Shown: positions 36,760 to 45,754, numbered from the stretch's first letter. The stretch: DNA of 64,000 bases from Sphingomonas sp. (GCF_029239295.1 NZ_JAQZBC010000002.1:62001-126000), one strand, 5' to 3'. Notes: generated from the letters alone by a model not told the origin. Made by a program: numbers and translations.

Positions 36760-38184
36760 ATGACCGCACTCGATCCCCGCTCGTTCCTTTACCGCGACTC
36801 GCTGGATCCGGAGGCCGCGCTGTCGCTCACCGCGGGCGCCCTCTCGCGCGCCGACGACGGGGAGCTGTTCCTGCAATATCGCAAGTCGGAAGCGTTCGGC
36901 TTTGACGACGGCCGGCTGAAAACCGCCAGCTACGATACCCATTCCGGCTTCGGCCTGCGCGCCGTCTCGGGGGAGATGACCGCCTTCGCTCATGCCAGCG
37001 AACTGTCGGAGGCGGCGATCAAGCGCGCGGCGGAAACGATGCAGCTGATCGATAGGTCGACCAGCGCCAAGGCGCCGCCGCCGACCGGCACCAACCAGCG
37101 GCTCTACACCGATGGCGACCCGCTTGATCTCGTCCCGTTCGCCGACAAGGTGAACCTGTGCCAGACGATTGATGCCGCCGCGCGTGCGCGCGATCCGCGC
37201 GTCGCGCAGGTGTCGGTCGGCCTGTCGGGCACCTGGAGCGTGGTGGAAATCGTCCGCCCGGACGGTTTCGTCGCCACTGACGTTCGCCCGCTGGTGCGGC
37301 TCAACGTGTCGATCGTGGTCGAACAGAATGGCCGCCGCGAAACCGGCACCTTCGGCATTGGCGGCCGCTATCTCTACGATTCGCTGCTCGATCCGGCCAC
37401 GTGGAACCGCGCGATTGATGAGGCGCTGGCACAGGCCTTGGTCAATCTCGAATCGGTTGCGGCGCCGGCCGGCGAATTCACCGTGCTCTTCGGACCCGGC
37501 TGGCCCGGCATCCTCCTGCACGAGGCGATCGGCCACGGGCTGGAGGGCGATTTCAACCGCAAGGGTACCAGCGCCTTTTCGGGCCGCATCGGCGAGCAGG
37601 TCGCCGCGCGCGGCGTTACGGTCGTCGACGACGGCTCGATCCGCGATCGCCGCGGCTCGCTGACCATCGACGACGAAGGCACGCCGACTCGCGAGACGAT
37701 CCTGATCGAGGACGGCTTCCTGAAGGGCTATATGCAGGATCGCCTCAACGCCCGCCTGATGGGCGTCGAGGCGACCGGCAACGGCCGTCGCGAAAGCTTC
37801 GCGCACGCACCCATGCCGCGCATGACCAACACCTTCATGAAGGGCGGCAACGACGATCCGACGGAGCTGCTCTCCCGCGTGAAGAACGGCATCTATGCCA
37901 AGTCGTTCGGCGGCGGCCAGGTCGACATCGTCTCGGGCAAGTTCGTCTTCTCCTGCACCGAGGCGTATAAGGTGGAGAACGGCCGCATCGGCGCGCCGAT
38001 CAAGGGCGCGACGCTGATCGGCGATGGTCCGACCGTACTCACCAAGGTGCTTGGCGTCGGCAACGACTTCGCGCTGGATGAGGGGATCGGCATGTGCGGC
38101 AAGGGTGGGCAGAGCGTGCCCGCCGGCGTCGGTCAGCCGACGCTGCTGGTCGGCGGCCTGACGGTGGGCGGCACGGCCGCCTGA
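36760..38184 (+). CDS. tldD: metalloprotease TldD
   Basis: A 474-residue protein of the TldD/PmbA family, which with TldE processes modified peptides and the CcdA-type antitoxins. The zinc motif HEAIGH is at residues 254-259 in LLHEAIGHGLEGDFNRKGTSAF. Other family segments are SGTWSVVEIVRPDGF, YLYDSLLDPATWNR, and the C-terminal KSFGGGQVDIVSGKFVFSCTEAYKVENG (read in pieces). The partner pmbA/tldE is not in the window. The ATG at 36760 is chosen since upstream residues are encoded by the DnaA-box array. That array may regulate it. Confidence 0.95.
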   Translation: MTALDPRSFLYRDSLDPEAALSLTAGALSRADDGELFLQYRKSEAFGFDDGRLKTASYDTHSGFGLRAVSGEMTAFAHASELSEAAIKRAAETMQLIDRSTSAKAPPPTGTNQRLYTDGDPLDLVPFADKVNLCQTIDAAARARDPRVAQVSVGLSGTWSVVEIVRPDGFVATDVRPLVRLNVSIVVEQNGRRETGTFGIGGRYLYDSLLDPATWNRAIDEALAQALVNLESVAAPAGEFTVLFGPGWPGILLHEAIGHGLEGDFNRKGTSAFSGRIGEQVAARGVTVVDDGSIRDRRGSLTIDDEGTPTRETILIEDGFLKGYMQDRLNARLMGVEATGNGRRESFAHAPMPRMTNTFMKGGNDDPTELLSRVKNGIYAKSFGGGQVDIVSGKFVFSCTEAYKVENGRIGAPIKGATLIGDGPTVLTKVLGVGNDFALDEGIGMCGKGGQSVPAGVGQPTLLVGGLTVGGTAA

Positions 38185-38271
38185 GCCGCCAACTGACGGC
38201 TAGGTAAATCAGGGTAACGCGCATGCAGACGATCACGGCCGTCCCGGCCGCGTCTGCCGCGCCGTCGCGGC

Positions 38272-38598
38272 CTAGCTGTTGCTCAGCGCCACGATATGGT
38301 CGAACACCGCCGGGTGCAGCGGCTTCGTGAAGGCGCAGCCGTAGCGATATTTGTCACGCCACGCGACCACCGCTTCCAGCCCGGCGAGACCCGGCAGGGT
38401 CAGCCACACCGTCGTTCCCGGCCATAGCGTGAAGCTGGTCTGCGCGCGGAAACCGGTGGTGGACAGGTCGACCACCTCGATCTCGAAACGCGTGGTGCCG
38501 CGATCACGCAGATGCGCGCGCATCTTGACCGCCTTGCGCAACGCGCCGCGGTTTTCATCGCCCTCGCCCGGGCTGGGAAGTGGGATGGCGTGGTCCAT
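38272..38598 (-). CDS. PilZ domain protein
   Basis: A 108-residue protein carrying a PilZ domain, the usual c-di-GMP receptor. The motif order is ALRKAVKMRAHLRDRGTTRFEIEV and then DLSTTGFRAQTSF (D-x-S-x-x-G), with ending strands LPGLAGLEAVVAWRDKYRYGCAFTKPL. The RxxxR side of the binding site is not an exact match (it reads KAVKMRAHLR), so c-di-GMP binding is not certain. It lies downstream of crtZ on the same strand with a 23-bp gap, and converges with tldD. No target is evident. Confidence 0.83.
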   Translation of the reverse strand: MDHAIPLPSPGEGDENRGALRKAVKMRAHLRDRGTTRFEIEVVDLSTTGFRAQTSFTLWPGTTVWLTLPGLAGLEAVVAWRDKYRYGCAFTKPLHPAVFDHIVALSNS

Positions 38599-38621
38599 GG
38601 CACCCTTATCCCCCGCGAAGG

Positions 38622-39143
38622 TTACTTTTCGGCAAACGTCCGATCCGAACCGGCGGGGGCACGAACCCCTGCCCGCCCGCGCCGCTTCAGCTCTGCCTTC
38701 AGCTCTTCCGGCTTGGGCGCGACGAGGAAGCCGAAGCTGACCGTGCCTTCCTTGGTATTCACGACATGGTGCAATCGGTGCGCCTGCACGATCCGCTTCA
38801 TATAGCTGGATTTCGGCAGATACCGCGTGCGCACGCGCTCATGCACGATGATGTCGTGGAACCCGAAATAGATCGCGCCATAGGCGGCGATACCCGCGCC
38901 GATCCAGGCATAGCCTTCCCACCAACCACCCTGCACCCCGCCCCAGATCAGCACGATCGACGGCACGGCGAAGATCGCGCCGTACAGGTCGTTCAGTTCG
39001 AACCGGCCAGTGCGTGGTCGATGATGGCTGGCATGCAGGAACCAGCCCGGCCCATGCATCACCCAGCGGTGCATGACATAGGCGAAACCCTCCATCCCGG
39101 CGACGGTGAGGAGCAACAGGAGAAGGCCGGACCAGATCGACAT
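38622..39143 (-). CDS. crtZ: beta-carotene hydroxylase CrtZ
   Basis: A 173-residue membrane-bound di-iron hydroxylase that adds 3-hydroxyls to carotenoid rings, making zeaxanthin-type pigments. The histidine clusters are all visible: HRWVMHG, then FLHASHHRPRTG, GFHDIIVHERV and AHRLHHVVNTK. Two hydrophobic helices precede and follow. The yellow pigments of sphingomonads depend on this enzyme. No other carotenoid gene is in the window. It is divergent from lysK, 51 bp apart. The ATG at 39143 was chosen over longer frames because the family's first helix starts there. Confidence 0.92.
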   Translation of the reverse strand: MSIWSGLLLLLLTVAGMEGFAYVMHRWVMHGPGWFLHASHHRPRTGRFELNDLYGAIFAVPSIVLIWGGVQGGWWEGYAWIGAGIAAYGAIYFGFHDIIVHERVRTRYLPKSSYMKRIVQAHRLHHVVNTKEGTVSFGFLVAPKPEELKAELKRRGRAGVRAPAGSDRTFAEK

Positions 39144-39194
39144 GCGTTGCCCATATAGCCATCGCGCGCCCGCGTCGCTACGTCGCACCACGTT

Positions 39195-40793
39195 ATGACA
39201 GACGCATTCGATCCCGAACGGCGCGCCGCAGCGCTCGAGTCCAAGGCCTGGCCCTATGAGGAAGCGCGAAAGCTTCTGAAGCGCTGGCCGGAAGGCAAGC
39301 CGAACGGTGAACCGATGCTATTCGAAACCGGCTACGGCCCGTCGGGCCTGCCGCACATCGGCACCTTTCAGGAGGTGCTGCGCACCACCATGGTCCGCCG
39401 CGCCTATGAGGAAATGACCGGCCGGCCGACCCGGCTGGTGGCGTTCAGCGACGACATGGACGGCCTGCGCAAGGTGCCGGACAATGTGCCCAACAAGGAA
39501 CTGCTGGAGGCGAACCTCGGCAAGCCGCTGTCGCGCGTCCCCGATCCCTTCGGCAAGTTCGACAGCTTCGCCGCGCACAACAACGCCATGCTGCGCGACT
39601 TCCTCGATCGCTTCGGCTTCGACTACGAATTCGTCTCGTCGACCGATTACTATACCTCGGGCCGCTTCGACGAGAAGCTGCGCGACGTGCTGCGCAACTA
39701 CGACAAGATCATGGCCGTCATGCTGCCGACGCTCCGCGCTGAACGGCAGGCGACCTATTCCCCCGTCCTGCCGATCAGCCCCACGTCCGGCATCGTGCTT
39801 CAGGTCCCGGTCGAGGTGGTCGACGCCGAAGCCGGCATCATCCGCTTCGTCGACACCTCCGTTCCCGGCGGCGAGACGGTCGAGCAGTCGATCCTCGGCG
39901 GCAAGGCAAAGCTGCAGTGGAAGCCCGACTGGGGCATGCGCTGGGCCGCGCTCGGCGTCGATTATGAGATGTACGGCAAGGACCTGATCGATTCGGGCAT
40001 CCTCGGCGGCAAGATCGCGCAGATCCTCGGCGGCTGTAAGCCCGAGGGGCTGATCTACGAGCTGTTCCTGGACGCCAAGGGTGAGAAGATCTCCAAGTCC
40101 AAGGGCAACGGCCTCTCGATCGAGGAATGGCTCACCTACGGCCCTGACGAAAGCCTCGCCTTCTACATCTATCGCGAACCGAAGAAGGCGAAGTCGCTTC
40201 ACCTCGGCCTCATCCCCCGCGCCGTCGACGATTACTGGCAGTTCCGCGCCAACTATCCGGCCCAGGGCTGGAAGGAAAAGCTCGGCAACCCGGTCCACCA
40301 CGTCCACACCGGCAACGTGCCTGCGGCAACGCTCCCGGTTACCTTCGGGCTGCTACTCAACCTGGTCGGCGTGATGGGCGAAGGCGCCACCAAGGAGCAG
40401 GTCTGGGGCTATCTCGGCAATTACCTCGCCGATGCGAACCCCGCCGCGCACCCTGAGCTCGACCGGATGATCGGCTATGCCTTGGCCTATCACCGCGACT
40501 TCATTGCCCCCACGCTGAAGCGCCGCGCGCCGCAGGGGGTGGAAGTAGCCGCGCTTCAGCGGCTCGACGCCGATCTCGCCGCGCTCGGCGAAGATGCCTC
40601 GGCGGAGGACATCCAGAACGCGGTCTATGAAATCGGCAAGACTGGCGACTTTGCGGAGCTGCGCGACTGGTTCAAGGCGCTCTACGAAACCCTGCTCGGC
40701 TCCAGCCAGGGGCCGCGCATGGGCAGCTTCATCAAGCTGTACGGCGTCGCCAACACCCGCCGCCTGATCGCCGAGGCGCTGGCCGCCAAGTAA
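39195..40793 (+). CDS. lysK: lysyl-tRNA synthetase, class I
   Basis: A 532-residue class I LysRS, the archaeal-type form also used by most alphaproteobacteria. The HIGH-like motif is GLPHIGTFQEV near residue 53, and KMSKS is KISKSKGNG, starting at residue 298. Family sequence includes FSDDMDGLRKVPDN and GYGPSGLPHIG near the N-terminus. It charges tRNA-Lys and is probably the only LysRS here, since no class II gene was seen. The start is the ATG at 39195, divergent from crtZ. Confidence 0.96.
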   Translation: MTDAFDPERRAAALESKAWPYEEARKLLKRWPEGKPNGEPMLFETGYGPSGLPHIGTFQEVLRTTMVRRAYEEMTGRPTRLVAFSDDMDGLRKVPDNVPNKELLEANLGKPLSRVPDPFGKFDSFAAHNNAMLRDFLDRFGFDYEFVSSTDYYTSGRFDEKLRDVLRNYDKIMAVMLPTLRAERQATYSPVLPISPTSGIVLQVPVEVVDAEAGIIRFVDTSVPGGETVEQSILGGKAKLQWKPDWGMRWAALGVDYEMYGKDLIDSGILGGKIAQILGGCKPEGLIYELFLDAKGEKISKSKGNGLSIEEWLTYGPDESLAFYIYREPKKAKSLHLGLIPRAVDDYWQFRANYPAQGWKEKLGNPVHHVHTGNVPAATLPVTFGLLLNLVGVMGEGATKEQVWGYLGNYLADANPAAHPELDRMIGYALAYHRDFIAPTLKRRAPQGVEVAALQRLDADLAALGEDASAEDIQNAVYEIGKTGDFAELRDWFKALYETLLGSSQGPRMGSFIKLYGVANTRRLIAEALAAK

Positions 40794-40864
40794 CCCGCTC
40801 GCCGGCGCCGCCCTCCCGCAGGGCGGGTTGGCGCCGGCCGCTGCGATCCGCTAACCTCTGGCAC

Positions 40865-41455
40865 ATGTGCAACGAGGCCGCCCGCCGCATCGCCATCGGC
40901 GAATTGCGCAACGACTGGGGTGAGACACGCATGCCGCTCGTCTTTCCCGAGGGCGTCCCCAACATGGCGCCGCTCGAGAGCGTGCGCATCACCGATCCCA
41001 CCATCATCATCCGCGGCGTCGATGGCCGCGCGGACGAGGCAGAATGCGTCACCCGCCGCTGGAGCTGGCCCGGCTCGGGCGGAAAGCCGGTGTACAATTT
41101 CCGCTCCGACGGTCGCGATCTGCGCACCGGCCGCTGCCTGATCCCGGTCGACAGCTTTTTCGAATTCACCAAGCCCGCCGATCCCAAGGCGAAGCGCAAG
41201 GACAAATGGGCGTTCCGCCTCGTCGGTCACGACTGGTTCTGCATCGCCGGCCTGTGGCGCAAGGATCCGGAGGTGGGGGAGGCCTTCACCATGCTGACCT
41301 GTGAACCGGGACCTGACATCGCCCCTTATCACGCGCGGCAAGTGGTCGTGCTCGGCCGCGACGCCTGGGCCGCCTGGCTCGACCCCGCCGTGCCGTCGCG
41401 CGAACTGTGCCAGCCGCTCCCCCCCGGCAGCCTCACCGTCGCGCCCGCCAGATAG
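40865..41455 (+). CDS. SOS response-associated peptidase-like protein (SRAP/YedK)
   Basis: A 196-residue SRAP (HMCES/YedK) protein, which forms a thiazolidine cross-link with abasic sites in single-stranded DNA. The catalytic Cys2 follows the start (MCNEAARRI), the conserved Asn/Glu segment is NFRSDGRDL...RCLIPVDSFFEF, and the active-site His is in IAPYHARQVVVL near residue 160. The family's other segment CEPGPD precedes it. It follows lysK with a 71-bp gap. A repair role is shared with several window neighbours, including the nearby ligase. Confidence 0.93.
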   Translation: MCNEAARRIAIGELRNDWGETRMPLVFPEGVPNMAPLESVRITDPTIIIRGVDGRADEAECVTRRWSWPGSGGKPVYNFRSDGRDLRTGRCLIPVDSFFEFTKPADPKAKRKDKWAFRLVGHDWFCIAGLWRKDPEVGEAFTMLTCEPGPDIAPYHARQVVVLGRDAWAAWLDPAVPSRELCQPLPPGSLTVAPAR

Positions 41456-41461
41456 TGCGCG

Positions 41462-42295
41462 TTACGTTGCCAGGATCGTCGCCGCGCCGGCCATGATCAT
41501 GCCCACTGCGACCCCGCGCTGCCACGACACCCGTTCTCCCAGCGCGAAGATCGCGATCGCCAGCGCGGTGACCATCCCTGTCTCGCGCAGCGCGGCAAGC
41601 GGCGCGGTCGGCCCCATCGAAAAGGCGATCAGCGCCAATCCATAGGTGACGATCGACAGCGCGCCGGCAATCGCCCCCGGCCGCCACTGGCTGCGCACCG
41701 CGCCGAACACGCGCCCCTTGGTCGCGACGCCGAACATCACCGGCGTCACCGCGCCCATCATCACGAACAGCCACGCGATATAGCCGGTCGGCGTCGGCGC
41801 CGCGCGCACGCCCCAGGCATCGATCACCGTATAGGTCGCGATCATCGCCCCCGTCAGCAGCGACCAGCCGAGCGACGCCCGGTCCAGATGCCGCCCGATC
41901 ACCAGCAGGAACATCGCCCCCGCGATCAGCGCGATGCCAACGAGATCGCCCGCACTCGCCGGCTCCCCCAGCAGCCCGATCGTCACGATCGCGGTCAGCA
42001 CCGGCGCCGTCCCGCGCAGTACGGGGTAAGCAGTGGAGAAATCGGTGCGCTCATAGGCGCGGATCAGCGCGTACAGATAAATGCCGTGCACCAACGCGCT
42101 GGCGGCCAGCCACCCCCAAGCGCCATCGGGCATGGTGACGAAGGGTAGTGCGGGCAGCATGATGATCGCGCCCGATCCATCGGTCAGCGCCCGCGCCGCC
42201 GCCTTGTCGCGGCCACCCTTCACGATCCCGTTGACCAGCGCGTGGATCGAACCCGACGCAATCATCATCAACGAGGCAAGCAGCATCGGCGACAT
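41462..42295 (-). CDS. EamA family transporter (DMT superfamily)
   Basis: A 277-residue inner-membrane protein of the drug/metabolite transporter group with about ten hydrophobic segments in two repeats. It shows ASALVHGIYLYALIRAYERTDFSTAYPVLRGTAPVLTAIVTIGLLGEPAS, the classic first-repeat pattern, and ALREIG-like AALRETGMVTALAIAIFALGERVSW in the second repeat. The substrate is unknown. It converges with the SRAP gene and is divergent from the HIRAN gene across 123 bp. The window carries a second EamA protein at 59808. Confidence 0.88.
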   Translation of the reverse strand: MSPMLLASLMMIASGSIHALVNGIVKGGRDKAAARALTDGSGAIIMLPALPFVTMPDGAWGWLAASALVHGIYLYALIRAYERTDFSTAYPVLRGTAPVLTAIVTIGLLGEPASAGDLVGIALIAGAMFLLVIGRHLDRASLGWSLLTGAMIATYTVIDAWGVRAAPTPTGYIAWLFVMMGAVTPVMFGVATKGRVFGAVRSQWRPGAIAGALSIVTYGLALIAFSMGPTAPLAALRETGMVTALAIAIFALGERVSWQRGVAVGMIMAGAATILAT

Positions 42296-42418
42296 CAGAC
42301 CCTAGTAACGTGCCTAAGCGCCTTCGTCCCACTTGGAAATATGACGCCCACTGGACCCCTCATTCGAATGAATGTTACGGCTCCCATCGGTTACGCCTCT
42401 CGCGAGAAAGTATAACCT

Positions 42419-42892
42419 TTGGGCTTCTTTAGTTCGCTCCTTAAGGCACTTGGCCGAGAGAGGATCAACGACGGCTTCGATCGACATCGACTGCCGAAAA
42501 ACTGGTGGAAGATCGATGGCTTCTTTCCGCTCGCTACCGGGGGCCAAATCGAGATCGTAGGAGAGAGCCACTTCCAAGAAACATTCGAGACGGTGATCGG
42601 GGATCGTTGGCGTGGAGGAGTATATTGGCACGTCGTCGCTCAGCTTTTTCTCATCGACGACAACGCTGCTGATCCGAACGCGGTTGGTATTATGATCGAG
42701 GGCATGCCTGCTGGTTATATTCCACGCGATCAGGCTCAGGAGATACGCACTGCCGTCTTGCAGGCGAACCCGGAGCGACTGCCGGTTATCTGCAAGGGAG
42801 AGATTATCGGCGGCTTCGTTCGAGGATCAAAGCGAGGCGCCTACGGCCTTGTGCTTGATGTTTCCCAACCGCTCCGTCGAAAGACACGCTGA
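42419..42892 (+). CDS. HIRAN domain protein
   Basis: A 157-residue protein starting at a TTG (42419) preceded by GAGAAAG. About residues 40-150 have the HIRAN pattern: IEIVGESHFQETFETVIGDRW, VVAQLFLIDDNAADPNAVGIM, AGYIPRDQAQEI and then the closing strand GEIIGGFVRGSKRGAYGLVLDV. HIRAN is an SSB-like fold that binds DNA ends or damaged DNA in several helicase and nuclease proteins. Here it is alone. GC content is clearly lower than in flanking genes (near 53% in one 60-base line at 42541), which hints at recent acquisition. It converges on the DNA ligase with an 80-bp gap. Confidence 0.72.
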   Translation: MGFFSSLLKALGRERINDGFDRHRLPKNWWKIDGFFPLATGGQIEIVGESHFQETFETVIGDRWRGGVYWHVVAQLFLIDDNAADPNAVGIMIEGMPAGYIPRDQAQEIRTAVLQANPERLPVICKGEIIGGFVRGSKRGAYGLVLDVSQPLRRKTR

Positions 42893-42971
42893 CAAGCGAC
42901 ACTGGGTTTTCGCGGGCGCATCGGCTCGATCGTTGCTTTCTGGCTACGCTAGCCTCCGGCAGACCCGCTAT

Positions 42972-44579
42972 TTATGTCACCAGCCGCCGCAATCCTGCAA
43001 GCGTGTCGGCTTCCGCCGCCGGCTTGTCAGTCCTGATCCGCGCGATCCGGGGGAAGCGCATCGCGACGCCCGATTTGTGCCGCTTCGATTCGTGGATCGA
43101 ATCGAACGCCACTTCCAGCACCAGGCTTTTCTCCACCTCGCGCACCGGGCCGAAGCGATTGAGCGTGTTGTTGCGCACGAACTTGTCGAGCTGCTTCAGC
43201 TCCTCGTCGGTGATCCCGGAATAGGCCTTGCCGACGGGCAGCAGCTCGCCATCCTCGGTCCAGCAGCCAAAGGTATAGTCGCTGTAGAAGGATGATCGCC
43301 GGCCATTGCCGCGCTGGGCGTACATCATCACGCAATCGGCGGTCAGCGGGTCGCGCTTCCACTTGTACCACAGCCCCGCGCGCCGCCCGGTGACATAGGG
43401 CGAATCGCGCCGCTTCAGCATCACGCCTTCGATCGCCGCATCGCGCGCGCCGGCCCTGATGCCTTCCAATGCGGTGAAATCCGGTGCCTCGATCAGAACG
43501 GAAACATCGAACCGCTCGGGGTTCAATCGCGTGGCGAACGCCTCCAGCCGCCCGCGCCGTTCGTGCCACGGCAGCGCGCGCAGATCCTCCTCGCCGTCCA
43601 GCAGGATATCGTACAGCCGGACGAACGCCGGCGCTTCTTCCAGCATCTTCGCCGACACCACCTTGCGCCCCAGCCGCTGCTGAAGCGCGTTGAAGCTCGC
43701 CGCGCCGCCGCCCTCGTCCCCGCCGTTCTTGCTCAGCGCGCCGCCCTGCGCCTCGCCCTTCACCAGCAGTTCGCCGTCCACCGCGCCTGTTTCGGCAAAG
43801 GCGGCGGCAACATCGGGGAAGGCGCGGGTCACATCATCGCCGGTGCGGCTGTACAGCCGCGTCTCGCCGGCGACATGCACGATCTGGACGCGGATCCCGT
43901 CCCATTTCCACTCCGCGGCATACTCCGTCAGATCGAAGCGCAGATCCTCCAGCGGATGCGCCAGCATGAAGGGGCGGAATACCGGCACATTGGCGGGCGT
44001 CGGCTGTTCGCCCTTCCCCTCGGCCCAGGCGAACAGGCTTTCATAGGGCGGGTCGATCCCGTGCCACACCTCTTCCACCGCATCGACATCGATCCCGAAG
44101 GCATCCGCCAGCGCCTGCTTGGCCAGCCGCGCCGACACGCCGACCCGCAGCGCCCCGGTCGCCATCTTGAGCAGTGCGAAACGTTCCTCGGAGTCGGCCT
44201 GGTCCAGCATCTGCGCCAGCGCCGCGGGCGCCTGTCCGCGCGGCAGCGTCAGCAACCGTTCGACCACCGCCCCGACAGACAGCGGCGCCGCCTGGACCGG
44301 CGTCTCCGGCGTGGGCCACAACAACGCGACCGTTTCCGCCGAATCGCCCACGAAATCGCGGCTCATCCGGTACAGCACCGGGTCGACGCGCTCCTCGATC
44401 AGCCCGCGGATCACCGCCGGTTTGATCCCCGGAATGTCGAGCTCGCCGGTCAGTGCGGCCATCGCCCAGCCGCGATCGGGATCGGGCGTCGTTTTCAGAT
44501 AATCACCGATCAATCTTAGCTTCGCAGTCCGCGACCGGGTGTAGATCAGCGAATCGAGAAGCTGCGCAAAGGCGTGCAT
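42972..44579 (-). CDS. cisplatin damage response-type ATP-dependent DNA ligase
   Basis: A 535-residue ATP-dependent ligase. The N-terminal domain reads LLDSLIYTRSRTAKLRLIGDYL, followed by the nucleotidyltransferase site EWKWDGIRVQ with the adenylated Lys225, GELLVKGEAQ, LQQRLGRK and motif V ARDAAIEGVMLKRRDSPYVTGRRAGLWYKWKRD. An OB domain ends the protein. This length and order match the cisplatin-response ligase family, usually encoded with a ligase-associated exonuclease; that exonuclease is not adjacent here. The ATG at 44579 excludes the longer frame, which has no homology-like content. It is divergent from a metallophosphoesterase. Confidence 0.92.
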   Translation of the reverse strand: MHAFAQLLDSLIYTRSRTAKLRLIGDYLKTTPDPDRGWAMAALTGELDIPGIKPAVIRGLIEERVDPVLYRMSRDFVGDSAETVALLWPTPETPVQAAPLSVGAVVERLLTLPRGQAPAALAQMLDQADSEERFALLKMATGALRVGVSARLAKQALADAFGIDVDAVEEVWHGIDPPYESLFAWAEGKGEQPTPANVPVFRPFMLAHPLEDLRFDLTEYAAEWKWDGIRVQIVHVAGETRLYSRTGDDVTRAFPDVAAAFAETGAVDGELLVKGEAQGGALSKNGGDEGGGAASFNALQQRLGRKVVSAKMLEEAPAFVRLYDILLDGEEDLRALPWHERRGRLEAFATRLNPERFDVSVLIEAPDFTALEGIRAGARDAAIEGVMLKRRDSPYVTGRRAGLWYKWKRDPLTADCVMMYAQRGNGRRSSFYSDYTFGCWTEDGELLPVGKAYSGITDEELKQLDKFVRNNTLNRFGPVREVEKSLVLEVAFDSIHESKRHKSGVAMRFPRIARIRTDKPAAEADTLAGLRRLVT

Positions 44580-44654
44580 GGCGGCTCCAACGCACGGCAG
44601 GCCCGAACCGCTCCGGTGATGGTGTCGCGCGCCCGCGAACGCTAGCGACGCCGG

Positions 44655-45494
44655 ATGATCCGCAGGCACCCTCTCCTTGTCACACTTCTTGTCCTCGCCA
44701 TTGCCGCCGCCAGTGTCCTGGCCGTCTTCGCCTGGCGCGAGGCGCATCGCGATCCGGTGATCCGCCATGCGTCGGTGCCGCTGCCCGGCTGGCCGGCCGG
44801 CCAGCCGCCGGTCACGATCGCGCTGGCCAGCGACATTCACATCGGCGGCGGCGCGATGGACGGCGCCCGCCTCGCGCGCATCGTCGCGCAGATCAACGCC
44901 GCAGCGCCCGACCTGATCGTTCTCGCGGGCGACTTCATCGACGGTCATGACGCGCAGACCGCGCGCGACAATGCCCCGGTGCTGACGGAGGCGCTCCGCG
45001 GGCTGCGCGCCCGGCTCGGCACCATCGCGGTGCTCGGCAATCACGATCATGACAGCGATCCCGCCGTCGTCGCAGCCGCGCTGGCGGCCGCGGACATTTC
45101 GGTCCTCGACAATGCCGCCACGCAGCGCGGCCCGCTCGCCATCGGCGTGGTGGGGGACGCCTATAGCGGGAACGATGATCTGCCGGTGACTTTGCGCGCG
45201 CTCGCCCGCCTGTCGGGCCCGCGGCTGCTCGTCACCCATTCCCCCGACATCGCCCCGGCCATGCCGGCCGACATTCCCCTCCTGCTCGCCGGGCACACGC
45301 ATTGCGGGCAAATCGTCCTGCCGGTGGTCGGCGCCTTGTGGGTGCCGTCGCGCTATGGCGATCGCTATCGCTGCGGGATGGTTCGGGAGGGCGCGCGCAC
45401 CGTCCTCACCACTGCGGGTCTTGGCACCAGCCTGCTCCCGCTGCGCTACGGCGCGCCACCCGACATCTGGCTGCTGCGCGTCGGTGCCGATTGA
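44655..45494 (+). CDS. membrane-anchored metallophosphoesterase, YaeI type
   Basis: A 279-residue protein with an N-terminal helix (PLLVTLLVLAIAAASVLAVF) and a calcineurin-like domain facing the periplasm. Metal-binding motifs are in order: DIHIGGG (D-x-H), LAGDFIDGHD (GD), VLGNHDHDS (GNHD), LLVTHSPD and LLAGHTHCGQ. The closing GLGTSLLPLRYGAPPD is typical. It may hydrolyse lipid-linked diphosphates, as YaeI-like LpxH relatives do, but this is not proven. A promoter for the next gene overlaps its stop codon. Confidence 0.9.
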   Translation: MIRRHPLLVTLLVLAIAAASVLAVFAWREAHRDPVIRHASVPLPGWPAGQPPVTIALASDIHIGGGAMDGARLARIVAQINAAAPDLIVLAGDFIDGHDAQTARDNAPVLTEALRGLRARLGTIAVLGNHDHDSDPAVVAAALAAADISVLDNAATQRGPLAIGVVGDAYSGNDDLPVTLRALARLSGPRLLVTHSPDIAPAMPADIPLLLAGHTHCGQIVLPVVGALWVPSRYGDRYRCGMVREGARTVLTTAGLGTSLLPLRYGAPPDIWLLRVGAD

Positions 45495-45518
45495 CGTTCC
45501 ATATACGCTTTGTATACG
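45491..45518 (+). promoter_or_regulatory. promoter with paired TATACGC repeats upstream of the ParD-like/map operon
   Basis: TTGACG (45491-45496) and TATACG (45513-45518) are separated by 16 bases and sit 50 bp before the ParD-like start. Two copies of TATACGC (45502-45508 and 45513-45519) are spaced 11 bp, one helical turn. The second covers the -10 element, so a repressor binding both could control transcription. Autoregulation by the ParD-like protein is a guess. Confidence 0.55.
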
Positions 45519-45547
45519 CGCCGGATGGTGATCGGAGGGCTACATGC

Positions 45548-45754
45548 ATGGGCATTGTGAAGATTGACGACGTTCTGCACGAGGATATCCGCCGCGCGAG
45601 TGCGGTGATGTGCCGGTCGATCAATGCCCAGGCGGAATTCTGGATGAAGATCGGCATGCTCGCCGAAACCAACCCCACCCTCTCCTTCAACGAGATCATC
45701 AAGGCGCAGCTCGCCGCCGTACCGGCCGATCTGCCACGGCTGTCGATCGCCTGA
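45548..45754 (+). CDS. ParD-like family protein
   Basis: A 68-residue protein of the ParD-like family, in Pfam named after type II antitoxins. It reads MGIVKIDDVLHEDIRRASAV and then CRSINAQAEFWMKIGMLAETNPTLSFNEIIKAQL, i.e. a ribbon-helix-helix N-part followed by a helical tail. GGAGG (45534-45538) lies 9 bases before the ATG. Its stop is one base before the start of map, so the two are coupled. No ParE-type toxin is present; instead the partner is a methionine aminopeptidase, which makes the usual antitoxin reading doubtful. Confidence 0.85.
   Translation: MGIVKIDDVLHEDIRRASAVMCRSINAQAEFWMKIGMLAETNPTLSFNEIIKAQLAAVPADLPRLSIA

Noticed and set aside
44655..45494. The metallophosphoesterase as the PdeM partner of the DNA ligase
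   Set aside because: It has an N-terminal transmembrane helix and YaeI-like order, and is divergent from the ligase; PdeM proteins are soluble.
45548..45754. ParD-like gene as antitoxin of a standard toxin-antitoxin pair
   Set aside because: The partner is a complete methionine aminopeptidase, and no ParE-like or other toxin gene is within several kilobases.
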